From Sphingobium sp. YR768 (GTDB taxonomy: Bacteria; Pseudomonadota; Alphaproteobacteria; Sphingomonadales; Sphingomonadaceae): DNA of 64,000 nucleotides. Both the position numbers and the translations under genes were made by a program. The notes below the pieces were generated by a model, which made no database searches, was not told where the DNA came from, and was given only the letters and a program-made list of their open reading frames with translations. The stretch is taken from positions 124,001 through 188,000 of the forward strand of contig NZ_FOGE01000001.1 of the NCBI RefSeq assembly GCF_900111125.1, read 5' to 3'. This document shows positions 36,873-45,499 of this stretch, piece by piece; positions within the stretch are counted from its first letter, which is position 1; every line of letters begins with the position of its first letter.

Positions 36873-37595
36873 TCAGTTGACGACCATGCAGCTTTCGCCC
36901 GCGACCTTCAGCTTGCCGCAGATCATGCTCGCCTGCCCACCGGCGCCCGCACGCAGGCGGTAGACGGTGCCGCCGCCGACTTCGGCCGGTTCCACCGACA
37001 TGGCGAGCGGCGCGAGATAAGCGAAACGCTTGGATAGCTTGGTCCAGGCATCCTTAGCGCCCGACGCGCTGCCATAGGCGCCAAGCTGGATCATCCCGCC
37101 GCCTGCCGCCTTGGGCGCGGCGGCTTTAGGCGCGACGCTGGTTTCGTCGGTCACGCGCGCGCTGACGCTGGCCGCCGGCTTGGCCGGCGCGGCGGGCTTG
37201 GCGCTGGCCGGGGCGGGCGCGGTTTTGGCGATCGGCGCTTCGGGCACGCGGCTGGGATCGATCCGGCCGTCGCGGGCCACACCCTCGCTCGCGGCGAAGC
37301 TGGCGTCACCTTCACCGTCGAACTTCTTGGCGTCCGCCTCATTGGCGGCGATCTTGTAATTTTCCGTGGGTGCGGCGATCAACTGCCCCTCGCCCGCGCT
37401 GCCGCCGCCATTGCGATTCTGCATCCACCAGACGCCGGCGACCACCGCGCCGATCAGCGCGAGGCCCAGGATGATGAGGCCGAGCAGACGAAGCGGGGAA
37501 ATACCCTCCTCATCGCCATCGTCCATCGCGGGTTCGAGCCAGGGCAGACGATCCTCATCGTCCAGATCCAGTCGTCCGCGCGCATAATCGCTCAT
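36873..37595 (-). CDS. SPOR domain-containing protein
   Basis: 240 aa: acidic cytoplasmic N-terminus, one membrane segment (about residues 34-54, LLGLIILGLALIGAVVAGVWW), a Pro/Ala/Lys-rich periplasmic linker, and a C-terminal SPOR domain (about residues 166-240, GGMIQLGAYGSASGAKDAW to AGESCMVVN). Expected to bind denuded glycan strands at the septum. Located just after argS, as in related genomes. Confidence 0.9.
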   Translation of the reverse strand: MSDYARGRLDLDDEDRLPWLEPAMDDGDEEGISPLRLLGLIILGLALIGAVVAGVWWMQNRNGGGSAGEGQLIAAPTENYKIAANEADAKKFDGEGDASFAASEGVARDGRIDPSRVPEAPIAKTAPAPASAKPAAPAKPAASVSARVTDETSVAPKAAAPKAAGGGMIQLGAYGSASGAKDAWTKLSKRFAYLAPLAMSVEPAEVGGGTVYRLRAGAGGQASMICGKLKVAGESCMVVN

Positions 37596-37607
37596 AGTTT
37601 CAGCGCC

Positions 37608-39335
37608 TCACTGCATTTCCGTCAGGGCCGCAACGCCCATCAGCGCCAGACCGTTGCGGATAATCTGCCCTATTCCCTGCGCGAGGAAAAGCCGGGTGGC
37701 GGTGATCGCCGGATCATCGGCCAAAATCACGCGCGCGCGCGGATCATCATTGCCCATATTCCACCAGCCATGGAAGGCGGAGGCCAAGTCATTGAGATAG
37801 AAAGCGATCCGGTGCGGTTCGCGCGCCTGCGCCGATCCTTCCACCACGCGCGGGAATTGCGCGGCCAGCTTGACCATGGCCAGTTCCGCCGTCCCAAGAA
37901 GGGACAGGTCGGGCGCGGGCAGATCGATCCCCGCTTCCTGCGCGCGGCGGCCAAGCGAACTGATGCGCGCATGGGCATATTGCACGTAAAAGACGGGATT
38001 ATCCTTCGAGGCTTCCACCACCTTGGCGAAGTCGAAGTCCATCTGCGCGTCGGCCTTGCGCGTCAGCATGGTGAAGCGGACGACATCCTTGCCTACTTCC
38101 TTGACGACATCGGCCAGCGTCACGAAATTGCCAGCGCGCTTGGACATCTTCACCGGCTCGCCATCGCGCAGCAGGCGGACCATCTGGATGAGCTTGACGT
38201 CGAACCGCGCCTTGCCCTCGGTCAGGGCAGCGACGGCGGCCTGAATGCGCTTGACCGTACCGGCATGGTCCGCGCCCCAGATGTCGATCAGCTGATCGGC
38301 CGACTGGGCCTTCTGGAAATGATAGGCCATGTCGGCGCCGAAATAGGTCCAGCTACCATTAGACTTCTTGATCGGCCGATCCTGATCGTCGCCATATTTG
38401 GTTGAACGGAACAGCGGCAGTTCCACCGGCTCCCAATCGTCGGGCAGTTCGCCCTTGGGCGCTTCCAGCGTGCCATCATAGACCAGATCATGCGCACGCA
38501 GCCAGGCTTCGGCCTCGGCCGGCTTGCCCGCCGCCTGCAATTCCGCTTCCGACGAGAAGATGTCGTGATGGATCCCCAGCAGTGCGAGGTCGCTGCGGAT
38601 CATGTCCATCATCTTCGCGACCGCAAAGGTGCGGAACAGCACCAACCAGTCGCCTTCCGGCGCACCGACATATTTGTCGCCATAATCGGCGGCCAGCGCC
38701 TGCCCCACCGGCACCAGATAATCGCCCGGATAGAGGCCTTCGGGGATCGCGCCGACATCCTCGCCCAGCGCCTCGCGATAGCGCAGATGCGCGGAGCGGG
38801 CGAGCACGTCCACCTGACCGCCCGCGTCATTGATATAATATTCGCGGATCACCTTGTGCCCGGCATATTCCAGCAGCGTGGCGAGCGCGTCGCCCACCAC
38901 CGCGCCGCGGCAATGGCCCATATGCATGGGGCCGGTCGGGTTGGCCGAAACATATTCGACGTTGACCGTCACGCCCTGCCCGAAATCGGACCGGCCATAG
39001 TCATCAGCGTCCGCATGGATCGCGGCCAGTTCCGCGCGCCAGGTCGGATCGGTCAGGGTCAGGTTGATGAAGCCGGGACCGGCGATGGTCGCGCTTTCCA
39101 CCTCGTCCAGCGCCTGCAACTTGGTCACGATCGCGTCGGCCAGCGCGCGCGGATTGGTGCCGGCGGGCTTGGCCAGCACCATCGCGGCGTTGGTCGCCAG
39201 ATCGCCATGCGACGGATCGCGCGGCGGTTCGACCGTCACCGGCTTGCGGTTGAGGCCGGCGGGCAGGACACCCTCGGCCTCCAGCGCGTCAAGCACGGCA
39301 TCAAGATGGGCGGTGAAACGGGTGTAAAGGGACAC
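37608..39335 (-). CDS. argS: arginyl-tRNA synthetase
   Basis: Class I aminoacyl-tRNA synthetase. It has VEYVSANPTGPMHMGHCRGAVVGDAL (HIGH-type motif), IWGADHAGTVKRIQAA, LLRDGEPVKMSKRAGNFVTL (KMSKS-type motif) and the C-terminal anticodon domain. I choose GTG at 39335 (reads SLYTRFTAHLDAVL after the start, 575 aa) because AAGGA sits just upstream. The open frame begins at a TTG five codons earlier. A family A repeat begins 18 bp upstream of this start. Confidence 0.96.
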   Translation of the reverse strand: MSLYTRFTAHLDAVLDALEAEGVLPAGLNRKPVTVEPPRDPSHGDLATNAAMVLAKPAGTNPRALADAIVTKLQALDEVESATIAGPGFINLTLTDPTWRAELAAIHADADDYGRSDFGQGVTVNVEYVSANPTGPMHMGHCRGAVVGDALATLLEYAGHKVIREYYINDAGGQVDVLARSAHLRYREALGEDVGAIPEGLYPGDYLVPVGQALAADYGDKYVGAPEGDWLVLFRTFAVAKMMDMIRSDLALLGIHHDIFSSEAELQAAGKPAEAEAWLRAHDLVYDGTLEAPKGELPDDWEPVELPLFRSTKYGDDQDRPIKKSNGSWTYFGADMAYHFQKAQSADQLIDIWGADHAGTVKRIQAAVAALTEGKARFDVKLIQMVRLLRDGEPVKMSKRAGNFVTLADVVKEVGKDVVRFTMLTRKADAQMDFDFAKVVEASKDNPVFYVQYAHARISSLGRRAQEAGIDLPAPDLSLLGTAELAMVKLAAQFPRVVEGSAQAREPHRIAFYLNDLASAFHGWWNMGNDDPRARVILADDPAITATRLFLAQGIGQIIRNGLALMGVAALTEMQ

Positions 39336-39352
39336 GGGCTTTTCCTTCAACT

Positions 39353-39449
39353 CCGTTCGCCCTGAGCGAAGTCGAAGGGCCTTTGCTGAGCATGGCGAAG
39401 CACTTCGCTTCGCTCAGTGGCGGGCTTCGACTTCGCTCAGCCCGAACGG
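39353..39449. repeat. palindromic repeat, family A, upstream of argS
   Basis: The outer arms CCGTTCGCCCTGAGCGAAGT and CTTCGCTCAGCCCGAACGG enclose an inner GAAGCACTTCGCTTC-type stem. It nearly touches the argS ribosome binding site. Confidence 0.85.
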
Positions 39450-39466
39450 AAACAGTTCAATGGGCT

Positions 39467-40105
39467 TTAACGGGTCGCGTTATATTTGAGCTGTTCCTGG
39501 GTCAGGTTGAAACCCACGAGCAGCTCGAAGCTGGTTCGCTGCAACGCCGCCTTGACGTCCGGCTGGGCGAAGGGATCGATCGCGGCATCGGCATCGCCGG
39601 CCTTGCGCTTCTGCGTGATCTTGGTCTGGATATCAGCGGGCAGCGTGGCCGCGGCCTTGTCGACATAGGCGCCGGCCTTCGCCTGCGCGCTGGCGCGATA
39701 CTCGCCCGCGGCAAAGTTCAGCGTCACCTGACCCAGCCGCTTGGCGACCACGGCATTGCCGCCGCGCACCACGACCGAGAAATAGGGCAGGATCACCTGT
39801 CGCGCGGCGCTGGCGTCGCTGCGGCGCGCATTCACGGTGAAGGTCGCTTCGGTATAGAATTGATCGCTTTCCGCGCAGGTGGAGCGCAGATCGGTGATGT
39901 TGGCCACCACGTCGATCGCCGAAGCGTCGGTGCTGCCGGCCGGGCTGAACAGGGTGATGTCGCCGGTCTGGGCCGGAATCGCCGCCGTCGGGCAGGCCGA
40001 TCGGACCGAGACGATACCGCCGGTCGGGTCGATCTCACCCCGGCGCGAGCAACCCGCCAGAGCCAGTGCCAGCATAGCAGTCAGGGCGATATTAGACAGT
40101 TTCAC
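39467..40105 (-). CDS. putative lipoprotein of unknown function
   Basis: From GTG 40105 the product is 212 aa, with a lipoprotein signal (KLSNIALTAMLALALAGC, lipobox LAGC). A soluble domain follows, with TGDITLFSPAGSTDASAIDVVANITDLRSTC and VILPYFSVVVRGG. I do not know the family; similar proteins of sphingomonads are annotated only as hypothetical lipoproteins. The open frame extends to 40228 but lacks a signal there. Divergent from ispH. Confidence 0.7.
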   Translation of the reverse strand: MKLSNIALTAMLALALAGCSRRGEIDPTGGIVSVRSACPTAAIPAQTGDITLFSPAGSTDASAIDVVANITDLRSTCAESDQFYTEATFTVNARRSDASAARQVILPYFSVVVRGGNAVVAKRLGQVTLNFAAGEYRASAQAKAGAYVDKAAATLPADIQTKITQKRKAGDADAAIDPFAQPDVKAALQRTSFELLVGFNLTQEQLKYNATR

Positions 40106-40245
40106 CAGCAGATAATCCTTCGCAAAGCCCACATGACCAGACGCTCTGCGCTTCCTTATCCATCCCCCACGTCCGAAGCAACCGGAAGGAGGCGGCTTTC
40201 CTCTTGGCCCTTTCATCCGGGGCGACATTGGCCTAAGCGGCAGGC

Positions 40246-41205
40246 ATGACCGACGCGCCCGCCACCCTGCCGCCGATGACCCTGTTGATCGCCGCCCCGC
40301 GCGGCTTCTGCGCCGGGGTCGACCGCGCCATCATCATCGTGGAGCGGGCGATCGAGAAATATGGCGCGCCCGTCTATGTGCGCCACGAAATCGTCCATAA
40401 CAAATATGTGGTCGACGGGCTGAAGGCCAAGGGCGCGATCTTTGTGGAAAGCCTGGATCAGGTGCCCGATGGCGTCCCCGTCGTCTTTTCCGCCCATGGC
40501 GTGCCCAAGGCGGTGCCAGCCAAGGCGGAACAGCGCGGACTTGACTATCTGGACGCCACCTGCCCGCTGGTGAGCAAGGTCCATCGCCAGGCCGAACGAC
40601 AGGTCGATGCCGGACGACACATCTTGTTCATCGGGCATAAGGGCCATCCCGAAGTGATCGGCACTTTCGGGCAGGTGCCCGAAGGCACGATGAGCCTGAT
40701 CGAGACGGTCGAGGATGCCGAGGCCTTCACCCCTGCCAATCCCGACAATCTGGCCTTCCTGACGCAGACGACGCTGTCGGTGGACGATACCGCCGCGATC
40801 GTCGCCACGCTGGAACGTCGCTTCCCGACCATATCCGCACCCAAAGGCGAGGATATCTGCTACGCCACCTCCAACCGCCAGACCGCCGTCAAGGCGATCG
40901 CCGCCAAATGCGACGCGGTCTATGTGATCGGCGCGCCCAATAGCAGCAATTCGCTGCGACTGGTCGAGGTCGCCGAGCGGGAGGGCACCCCTGCCCGCCT
41001 GATCCAGCGCGCCGCCGACATCGATTTCGACTGGCTGGCCAATGTAAGGACGCTGGGCCTGACTGCGGGCGCGTCCGCCCCGGAAATACTGGTGCGAGAA
41101 GTGGTGGAGCGGATCGGCATGCGCTTTGCCGTGGTCGAACAGCAGGTGGAAACGGCTAAGGAGACGATCGCCTTCAAGCTGCCTCGCGGACTGGAGACCG
41201 CTTGA
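40246..41205 (+). CDS. ispH: 4-hydroxy-3-methylbut-2-enyl diphosphate reductase
   Basis: Last enzyme of the MEP isoprenoid pathway, a [4Fe-4S] protein of 319 aa. The three cluster cysteines are in [25 protein letters not shown] and [27 protein letters not shown] and [12 protein letters not shown] are also family signatures. It makes IPP and DMAPP. Followed after 3 nt by thrB. Confidence 0.97.
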   Translation: MTDAPATLPPMTLLIAAPRGFCAGVDRAIIIVERAIEKYGAPVYVRHEIVHNKYVVDGLKAKGAIFVESLDQVPDGVPVVFSAHGVPKAVPAKAEQRGLDYLDATCPLVSKVHRQAERQVDAGRHILFIGHKGHPEVIGTFGQVPEGTMSLIETVEDAEAFTPANPDNLAFLTQTTLSVDDTAAIVATLERRFPTISAPKGEDICYATSNRQTAVKAIAAKCDAVYVIGAPNSSNSLRLVEVAEREGTPARLIQRAADIDFDWLANVRTLGLTAGASAPEILVREVVERIGMRFAVVEQQVETAKETIAFKLPRGLETA

Positions 41206-41208
41206 ACC

Positions 41209-42186
41209 ATGGCCGTCTATACCCACGTCCCCGCTGAAGAGATTGACGCATTCCTCCTGCGCTATGATGCCGGTCGGCTGGTATCGGCCAAGGGCATTGC
41301 CGAAGGCGTGGAGAACAGCAATTATCTGCTGGAAACCACGGGCCCCGACGGCAAGGGTCATCGCTATATCCTGACCCTCTATGAAAAGCGGGTGGATGAA
41401 GCGGACCTGCCCTTCTTCATGGACCTGCTCGACCATCTGGCTGCGCGCGGTTGCCTCGTCCCGCGCTTCATCGCCGATCGGGAGGGCAAGCGACTCCAGC
41501 AGCTTTCGGGCCGCCCCGCCTGCCTGATCGAATTTCTGACCGGCATTAGCGTGACCGAACCGACGCCGGGACAGGCGCGCGCGGCCGGTGTGGCGCTGGG
41601 CGAATTGCACAAGGCAGCGCAAGGCTTTGCCGGGGAGCGGCGCAATACGCTCGACATTGCCGGCTGGCATGCACTGGCCGCCAAATGCGGCGAGGATTTC
41701 GACCAGATCGAACCGGGCCTTGGCGCGCGGGTGGCGGAGGAACTGGCGTTTCTGGACGCCCATTGGCCCGCCGATCTGCCTCGCAGCGTCATCCATGCCG
41801 ATCTCTTCCCCGACAATGTGCTGATGCTGGGCGAGGAAGTGACGGGCCTCATCGACTTTTATTTCAGCTGCACCGATATCCGCGCCTATGATCTGGCCGT
41901 CACCCACAGCGCCTGGTGCTTCAGCAATGATGGCGCGATCTGGCATGGCGATCGCGCCATGGCGATCGGCGCAGGCTACGCACAGGCGCATGGGCTGAGC
42001 GAGGCGGAACGCGCCGCCTTCCCGATTCTCTGTCGGGGCGCGGCGCTGCGCTTCCTGCTGACACGCGCCTATGACTGGATCAACACGCCCGCCGACGCGC
42101 TGGTGACGCGAAAGGACCCGCTCGCCTATCTGCGCCGGCTGGATTTCTACGCCAAGGCAGACCCGGCAGCCTTGCTGGGCGCCTGA
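41209..42186 (+). CDS. thrB: homoserine kinase (ThrB, APH fold)
   Basis: 325 aa, the aminoglycoside phosphotransferase-like type of homoserine kinase used by alphaproteobacteria. It has MAVYTHVPAEEIDAFLLRYDAG, VENSNYLLET, VIHADLFPDNVLML (catalytic loop) and GLIDFYFSC (Mg site). It phosphorylates homoserine in threonine synthesis. It starts 3 nt after ispH, so the two are cotranscribed. Confidence 0.95.
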   Translation: MAVYTHVPAEEIDAFLLRYDAGRLVSAKGIAEGVENSNYLLETTGPDGKGHRYILTLYEKRVDEADLPFFMDLLDHLAARGCLVPRFIADREGKRLQQLSGRPACLIEFLTGISVTEPTPGQARAAGVALGELHKAAQGFAGERRNTLDIAGWHALAAKCGEDFDQIEPGLGARVAEELAFLDAHWPADLPRSVIHADLFPDNVLMLGEEVTGLIDFYFSCTDIRAYDLAVTHSAWCFSNDGAIWHGDRAMAIGAGYAQAHGLSEAERAAFPILCRGAALRFLLTRAYDWINTPADALVTRKDPLAYLRRLDFYAKADPAALLGA

Positions 42187-42192
42187 CATAAA

Positions 42193-42269
42193 GTGCTCCT
42201 GCGCAGGCAGGAGCCCAGGGTTCCGGACGCGGCGCCTGCCGCCCTAGGCTCCTGCGTGCGCAGGAGCAC
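42193..42269. repeat. palindromic repeat, family D, between thrB and rnhA
   Basis: The arms GTGCTCCTGCGCAGGCAGGA and TCCTGCGTGCGCAGGAGCAC pair with each other; the inner part is GCCCAGGG/CCCTAGGC. Same arms as 3129-3193. Confidence 0.8.
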
Positions 42270-42285
42270 AAGCTATGGACATATT

Positions 42286-42732
42286 ATGACCGACCTCCCC
42301 ACCGTAGACATCTTCACCGACGGCGCGTGCAAGGGCAATCCCGGCCCCGGCGGCTGGGGCGCCGTGCTGCGCTTTGGCGACACGGAAAAGGAAATTTCCG
42401 GCGGCGAAGCGCAGACCACCAACAACCGCATGGAAATGATGGCGGCGGTCGAGGCGCTGAATCTGCTCAAAAAGCCCTGTCAGGTAACGCTCTATACCGA
42501 CAGCAAATATGTGATGGACGGCATCACCAAATGGATTTTCGGCTGGCAGAAGCGCGGCTGGAAGACCGCCGACAACAAGCCGGTCAAGAATGTCGAAATC
42601 TGGCAGGCGCTGGTGAAGGCCGCCGCGCGCCACAAGGTGACCTGGCAATGGGTGAAGGGCCATGCCGGCCACCCGGAAAATGAACGCGCCGACAAGCTCG
42701 CCTGCGCCGCGGCGGAGAGTTTTCGCCGATAG
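42286..42732 (+). CDS. rnhA: ribonuclease HI
   Basis: 148-aa RNase H1 that removes RNA from RNA-DNA hybrids. Active-site residues appear in [19 protein letters not shown] (D12), [13 protein letters not shown] (Glu), YTDSKYV (Asp) and [11 protein letters not shown] (Asp). The frame runs back through the family D repeat, so I use the ATG at 42286 ([10 protein letters not shown]). Confidence 0.97.
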   Translation: MTDLPTVDIFTDGACKGNPGPGGWGAVLRFGDTEKEISGGEAQTTNNRMEMMAAVEALNLLKKPCQVTLYTDSKYVMDGITKWIFGWQKRGWKTADNKPVKNVEIWQALVKAAARHKVTWQWVKGHAGHPENERADKLACAAAESFRR

Positions 42733-42738
42733 TGATTG

Positions 42739-42905
42739 CCATTTCGTAAGTTGAGCGAAGGCGAACTAGCTGGCCCGGTCGATCGCCACTGGAGACGGAG
42801 CGGCCCTTTGGCCGTCCGCATTTCGGCGATATCAATGTGGAAACAACCGATCGGGCAGATCTTGAACTTGCGTTCCGGCCCCTTGTCGCCTGTCACGTCA
42901 GGCAA
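42739..42905 (-). pseudogene. decayed IS481-type transposase fragment
   Basis: Minus-strand translation gives LPDVTGDKGPERKFKICPIG followed by CFHIDIAEMRTAKG, a close match to the DDE domain of IS481 integrase-like transposases (usual form PIGFFHIDIAEVRTAEGKLYLF). After a frameshift the next frame continues AIDRAS-stop-FAFAQLTKW, which matches the usual AIDRTSKFAFVQL. The piece thus has at least one frameshift and one nonsense mutation and keeps only about 55 codons. It directly follows the rnhA stop. Confidence 0.7.
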
Positions 42906-43128
42906 GCGGGGACAAGGATCACGCCCTGCTCACGCTAAAGCAGCGTCGAATGCGCGCCTTTCCGGGTCGATGGTCCGATCTTTGGTTTTCGTGCGAGCGC
43001 TCCCGTGTAAAACGCACCGCATAGCGCATCCCTTCCTTCCTGACCGAATAGGTCAATAATCTACAAATCGCGTTCGGCCTGACCGCGACGGAGGCCTGCA
43101 CCTCCCATATCCCGGCAGAGGGGCCGTC
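42906..43128. other. rest of the rnhA to M17-like gap; no gene seen
   Basis: Only stop-rich, short frames in all six readings. Together with the transposase fragment this makes a roughly 400-bp intact-gene-free border between core genes and the accessory region. The minus-strand reading just before the transposase match gives no clear continuation. Confidence 0.5.
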
Positions 43129-43755
43129 ATGCAGCATGGTTCCCGATGGAAGGATGGAGCATCTTTGACTGGCATCGCAACGCAGCATGTGGGCAGTTTT
43201 CGCGCCATGCACTTCCACACGGGCAGCGTCGATCCGGTTGCTGATCGCGTTGATCTTCTGATCGTGGGCATGCCCGAGATATCCTGCGCATCACAGATCG
43301 GAGGCATCACCTGCGCGCTTGATGCGGCACTTTCCGGCACCTTGTCGCATTTGCGGGCTGGCGGCGTGTTCGAGGGCAGATTTGGTGAGACATTGATTTT
43401 ATCCAGTCCACCTTCGCCCGTGAGATCGAATTCCCTGCTGGTTGTCGGGATGGGAGATGCCGACCAACTCGATGCAGCGAGACTGGGTCGCCTGGCCGCC
43501 GTAGCAATGCGCGCAGCAGTGCAACTCGACGTTCGATCCATGGCATGTCTTTTGGGGCCAATCTCGATCGATGCATCGGCAAATGATGTCGCGCAAGCGG
43601 CGCGCGAAATGATGATCGGCGTTCTGGGAGCGCTCGACAAACATCAGGATCGCCGAAAGGTCGACGACACTATCTGCATCTTCGATCTTCGGACCCTCCA
43701 TGCCGACATCGCAACCGACCGATTCAAGGCTGTGCTCAATCAATGGGACTTTTAG
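43129..43755 (+). CDS. stand-alone M17 aminopeptidase N-terminal-like domain protein
   Basis: Up to 208 aa. The core (VDLLIVGMPE, ALDAALSGTLSHLRAGGVFEG, GETLILSSPP, NSLLVVGMGDADQLDAARLG) resembles the N-terminal macro-like domain of M17 leucyl aminopeptidases. The metallopeptidase C-terminal domain is absent: after REMMIGVLGALDKHQDRR the protein ends within about 40 residues. Probably a regulatory or ligand-binding protein. The start is uncertain: ATG 43129, or TTG 43165, which has a strong GGAAGGATGGAG site. Lies 60 nt before the response regulator. Confidence 0.72.
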   Translation: MQHGSRWKDGASLTGIATQHVGSFRAMHFHTGSVDPVADRVDLLIVGMPEISCASQIGGITCALDAALSGTLSHLRAGGVFEGRFGETLILSSPPSPVRSNSLLVVGMGDADQLDAARLGRLAAVAMRAAVQLDVRSMACLLGPISIDASANDVAQAAREMMIGVLGALDKHQDRRKVDDTICIFDLRTLHADIATDRFKAVLNQWDF

Positions 43756-43815
43756 CCCGCCCTGGCGTCACACAGATGCATGGACAGTTCCGGCGCAGCG
43801 GGCTTAGTTAGAGCC

Positions 43816-44478
43816 ATGCATCCGCGTCCGAATCCTAGTCCGGATATGCCGCATCCAGTATCACCCATCTCGATCCTGGTTGTGGACGACCACGCCCTGC
43901 TGAGGGAGGGCGTTCGCGCCATGCTGTCCACGCAGGCCGACATGCACATCGTCGGGGAGGCGGACAACGGCGTGAGCGCGGTTGAGGCCTACGATAAGCT
44001 GCTGCCCGATATCGTCCTCATGGACTTGCAGATGGCCGACGGCTCGGGACTTGATGCGATCAAGGCGATCCGGGCCAATCATGCCGATGCCCGTATCATC
44101 GTACTGACGACCTATTCGGGCGACGGTCGCGCGCTGAGGGCGCTGCGGTCCGGCGCGATGGGCTACCTGCTCAAGGCCAGCCTCAGGAAGCAGCTTCTCG
44201 ATGCCATTCGATCGGTCCATGTAGGCGGCAAGCATCTGGATGCCACTGTCGCGACCGCGATCGCCCTGCACGTTCTGGAAGATCCGCTGACCGACAGAGA
44301 GATTGCGATTCTGTCGCTGGCCGCATCTGGAAATTCCAACAAGCTGGCCGGCTCGATGCTCGATATCACCGAAGAGACGGTGAAGGGGCATATGAAGTCG
44401 ATCTTCTCCAAACTGGGCGCCCGGGACCGCACGCACGCCGTCACGATCGCGATCCAGCGGGGCCTCATCGAGGTCTGA
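43816..44478 (+). CDS. NarL/FixJ family response regulator
   Basis: Receiver domain with ILVVDDHALLREGVRAML, phospho-acceptor Asp in DIVLMDLQMADGSGLDAI (D70 from this start), TTYSGDG and YLLKASLRK. A LuxR-type HTH follows (PLTDREIAILSLAASGNSNK, ETVKGHMKSIFSKLGARDRT). About 220 aa; ATG 43846 is an alternative start. A HisKA_3 kinase of the matching class is encoded at 53481, on the other side of the hydrolase operons. No other kinase is in the window, so the two are a likely pair. Confidence 0.9.
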   Translation: MHPRPNPSPDMPHPVSPISILVVDDHALLREGVRAMLSTQADMHIVGEADNGVSAVEAYDKLLPDIVLMDLQMADGSGLDAIKAIRANHADARIIVLTTYSGDGRALRALRSGAMGYLLKASLRKQLLDAIRSVHVGGKHLDATVATAIALHVLEDPLTDREIAILSLAASGNSNKLAGSMLDITEETVKGHMKSIFSKLGARDRTHAVTIAIQRGLIEV

Positions 44479-44645
44479 TCCAGCATGCACAGCGGCAACG
44501 CTTTTGTCGTTATGCTCTCTATCACCGCAGCTTGATCCAATACCCCGAACGTCGCGGGAGGCATCATCTTGCGCGTTGGACATCGGGGGCCGGACAGCAA
44601 CGAATCACCCGTTGCTGAACTGTCACTCCATCTGACATTTCGAAA

Positions 44646-44677
44646 AATTCGAACATATCGGATAATTTTATCCGAGT
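44646..44677 (+). promoter_or_regulatory. regulatory element, copy 1 (AATTCGAACAT plus palindrome)
   Basis: AATTCGAACAT (44646-44656) is followed by an 18-bp palindrome, TCGGATAATTTTATCCGA (44658-44675). The copy at 48586-48617 has the identical first 11 bases and an ungapped similar second part. It lies about 75 nt before the isochorismatase-like gene, in an AT-rich 270-bp gap. Likely a binding site for the response regulator. Confidence 0.6.
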
Positions 44678-44750
44678 ATTTCAAATCAAACCTGCGAGCT
44701 ATCCAATGCTTGCCGCAGCGAGATGCTGCCCGAACGCAAGGAGCCGACTT

Positions 44751-45410
44751 ATGACGATCACCGCCACGCCGACCCCCGGAAAATCCCTCCTCTCGCCCAG
44801 CGACCACACCCTCATTCTGATCGATTTCCAGTCGCAAATGTCTTTCGCGACCAAGTCGATCGCACCTGAACTGCTGCGCAACAATGCTGCCCTGATCAGC
44901 CGCGCCGCCAAGTCCTTCAACGTGTCGACCATTCTGACGACCGTTGCGGAGAAGAGCTTCTCCGGCCCGATGTTCGATGAGATCACCGATGCCTTCCCCG
45001 GTCAGCCCCTGCTCGATCGCACCAGCATGAATACCTGGGAAGATGCCGGCGTGATCGAGGAAGTGAACCGCATCGGCAAGGAACGCATCGTGTTCGCCGG
45101 TCTTTGGACCAGCGTCTGCATAGTCGGCCCGGTCGCCTCCGCGATCGATCAGGGCTTCGACGCCTATTTCATCGCCGACGCCTGCGGCGATATCAGCGAA
45201 GAAGCCCATGAACGCGCCGTGCAGCGCATGATCCAGCTGGGCGCCAAGCCGATGACCTCGCTCCAGTACATGCTGGAACTGCAACGCGACTGGGCCCGCA
45301 CCGAAACCTATGACTCCACCACCGGCATCGCCAAGCAATGGGGCGGCGCCTATGGCCTGGGCATCAAATACGCCAAGACCATGTTCGGCGCCTCCGAAGG
45401 CAGCCACTAA
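44751..45410 (+). CDS. isochorismatase-family hydrolase (YcaC-like)
   Basis: 219 aa from ATG 44751, preceded by AAGGAG. Cysteine hydrolase fold: LILIDFQSQM (Asp25), RTSMNTWED and VFAGLWTSVCIVGPVASAI (nucleophile Cys123). It is the YcaC-type subgroup with the long C-terminal arm ending YGLGIKYAKTMFGASEGSH. The substrate is unknown; relatives cleave small amides or carbamoyl compounds. First gene of the first operon, under the copy 1 element. Confidence 0.88.
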   Translation: MTITATPTPGKSLLSPSDHTLILIDFQSQMSFATKSIAPELLRNNAALISRAAKSFNVSTILTTVAEKSFSGPMFDEITDAFPGQPLLDRTSMNTWEDAGVIEEVNRIGKERIVFAGLWTSVCIVGPVASAIDQGFDAYFIADACGDISEEAHERAVQRMIQLGAKPMTSLQYMLELQRDWARTETYDSTTGIAKQWGGAYGLGIKYAKTMFGASEGSH

Positions 45411-45419
45411 GTCTGGCGC

Positions 45420-45461
45420 GGACCGGCGGCTTCTCTCCCTCTCCCCCGGGGCCGCCGGTCC
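45420..45461 (+). other. intercistronic stem-loop
   Basis: Perfect 11-bp stem GGACCGGCGGC/GCCGCCGGTCC with a pyrimidine-rich 20-nt loop, starting 10 nt after the isochorismatase-like stop. There is no T tract after it, so mRNA processing or partial attenuation is more likely than full termination. The next gene follows at 45500. Confidence 0.75.
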
Positions 45462-45499
45462 CCCTCCTTCTTCCCCCGACTTTGACAAAGGATCATCCC

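Noticed and set aside
40213-42189. 658-aa minus-strand open frame
   Set aside because: Antisense to ispH and thrB, which have all their active-site motifs; composition is that of a shadow frame.
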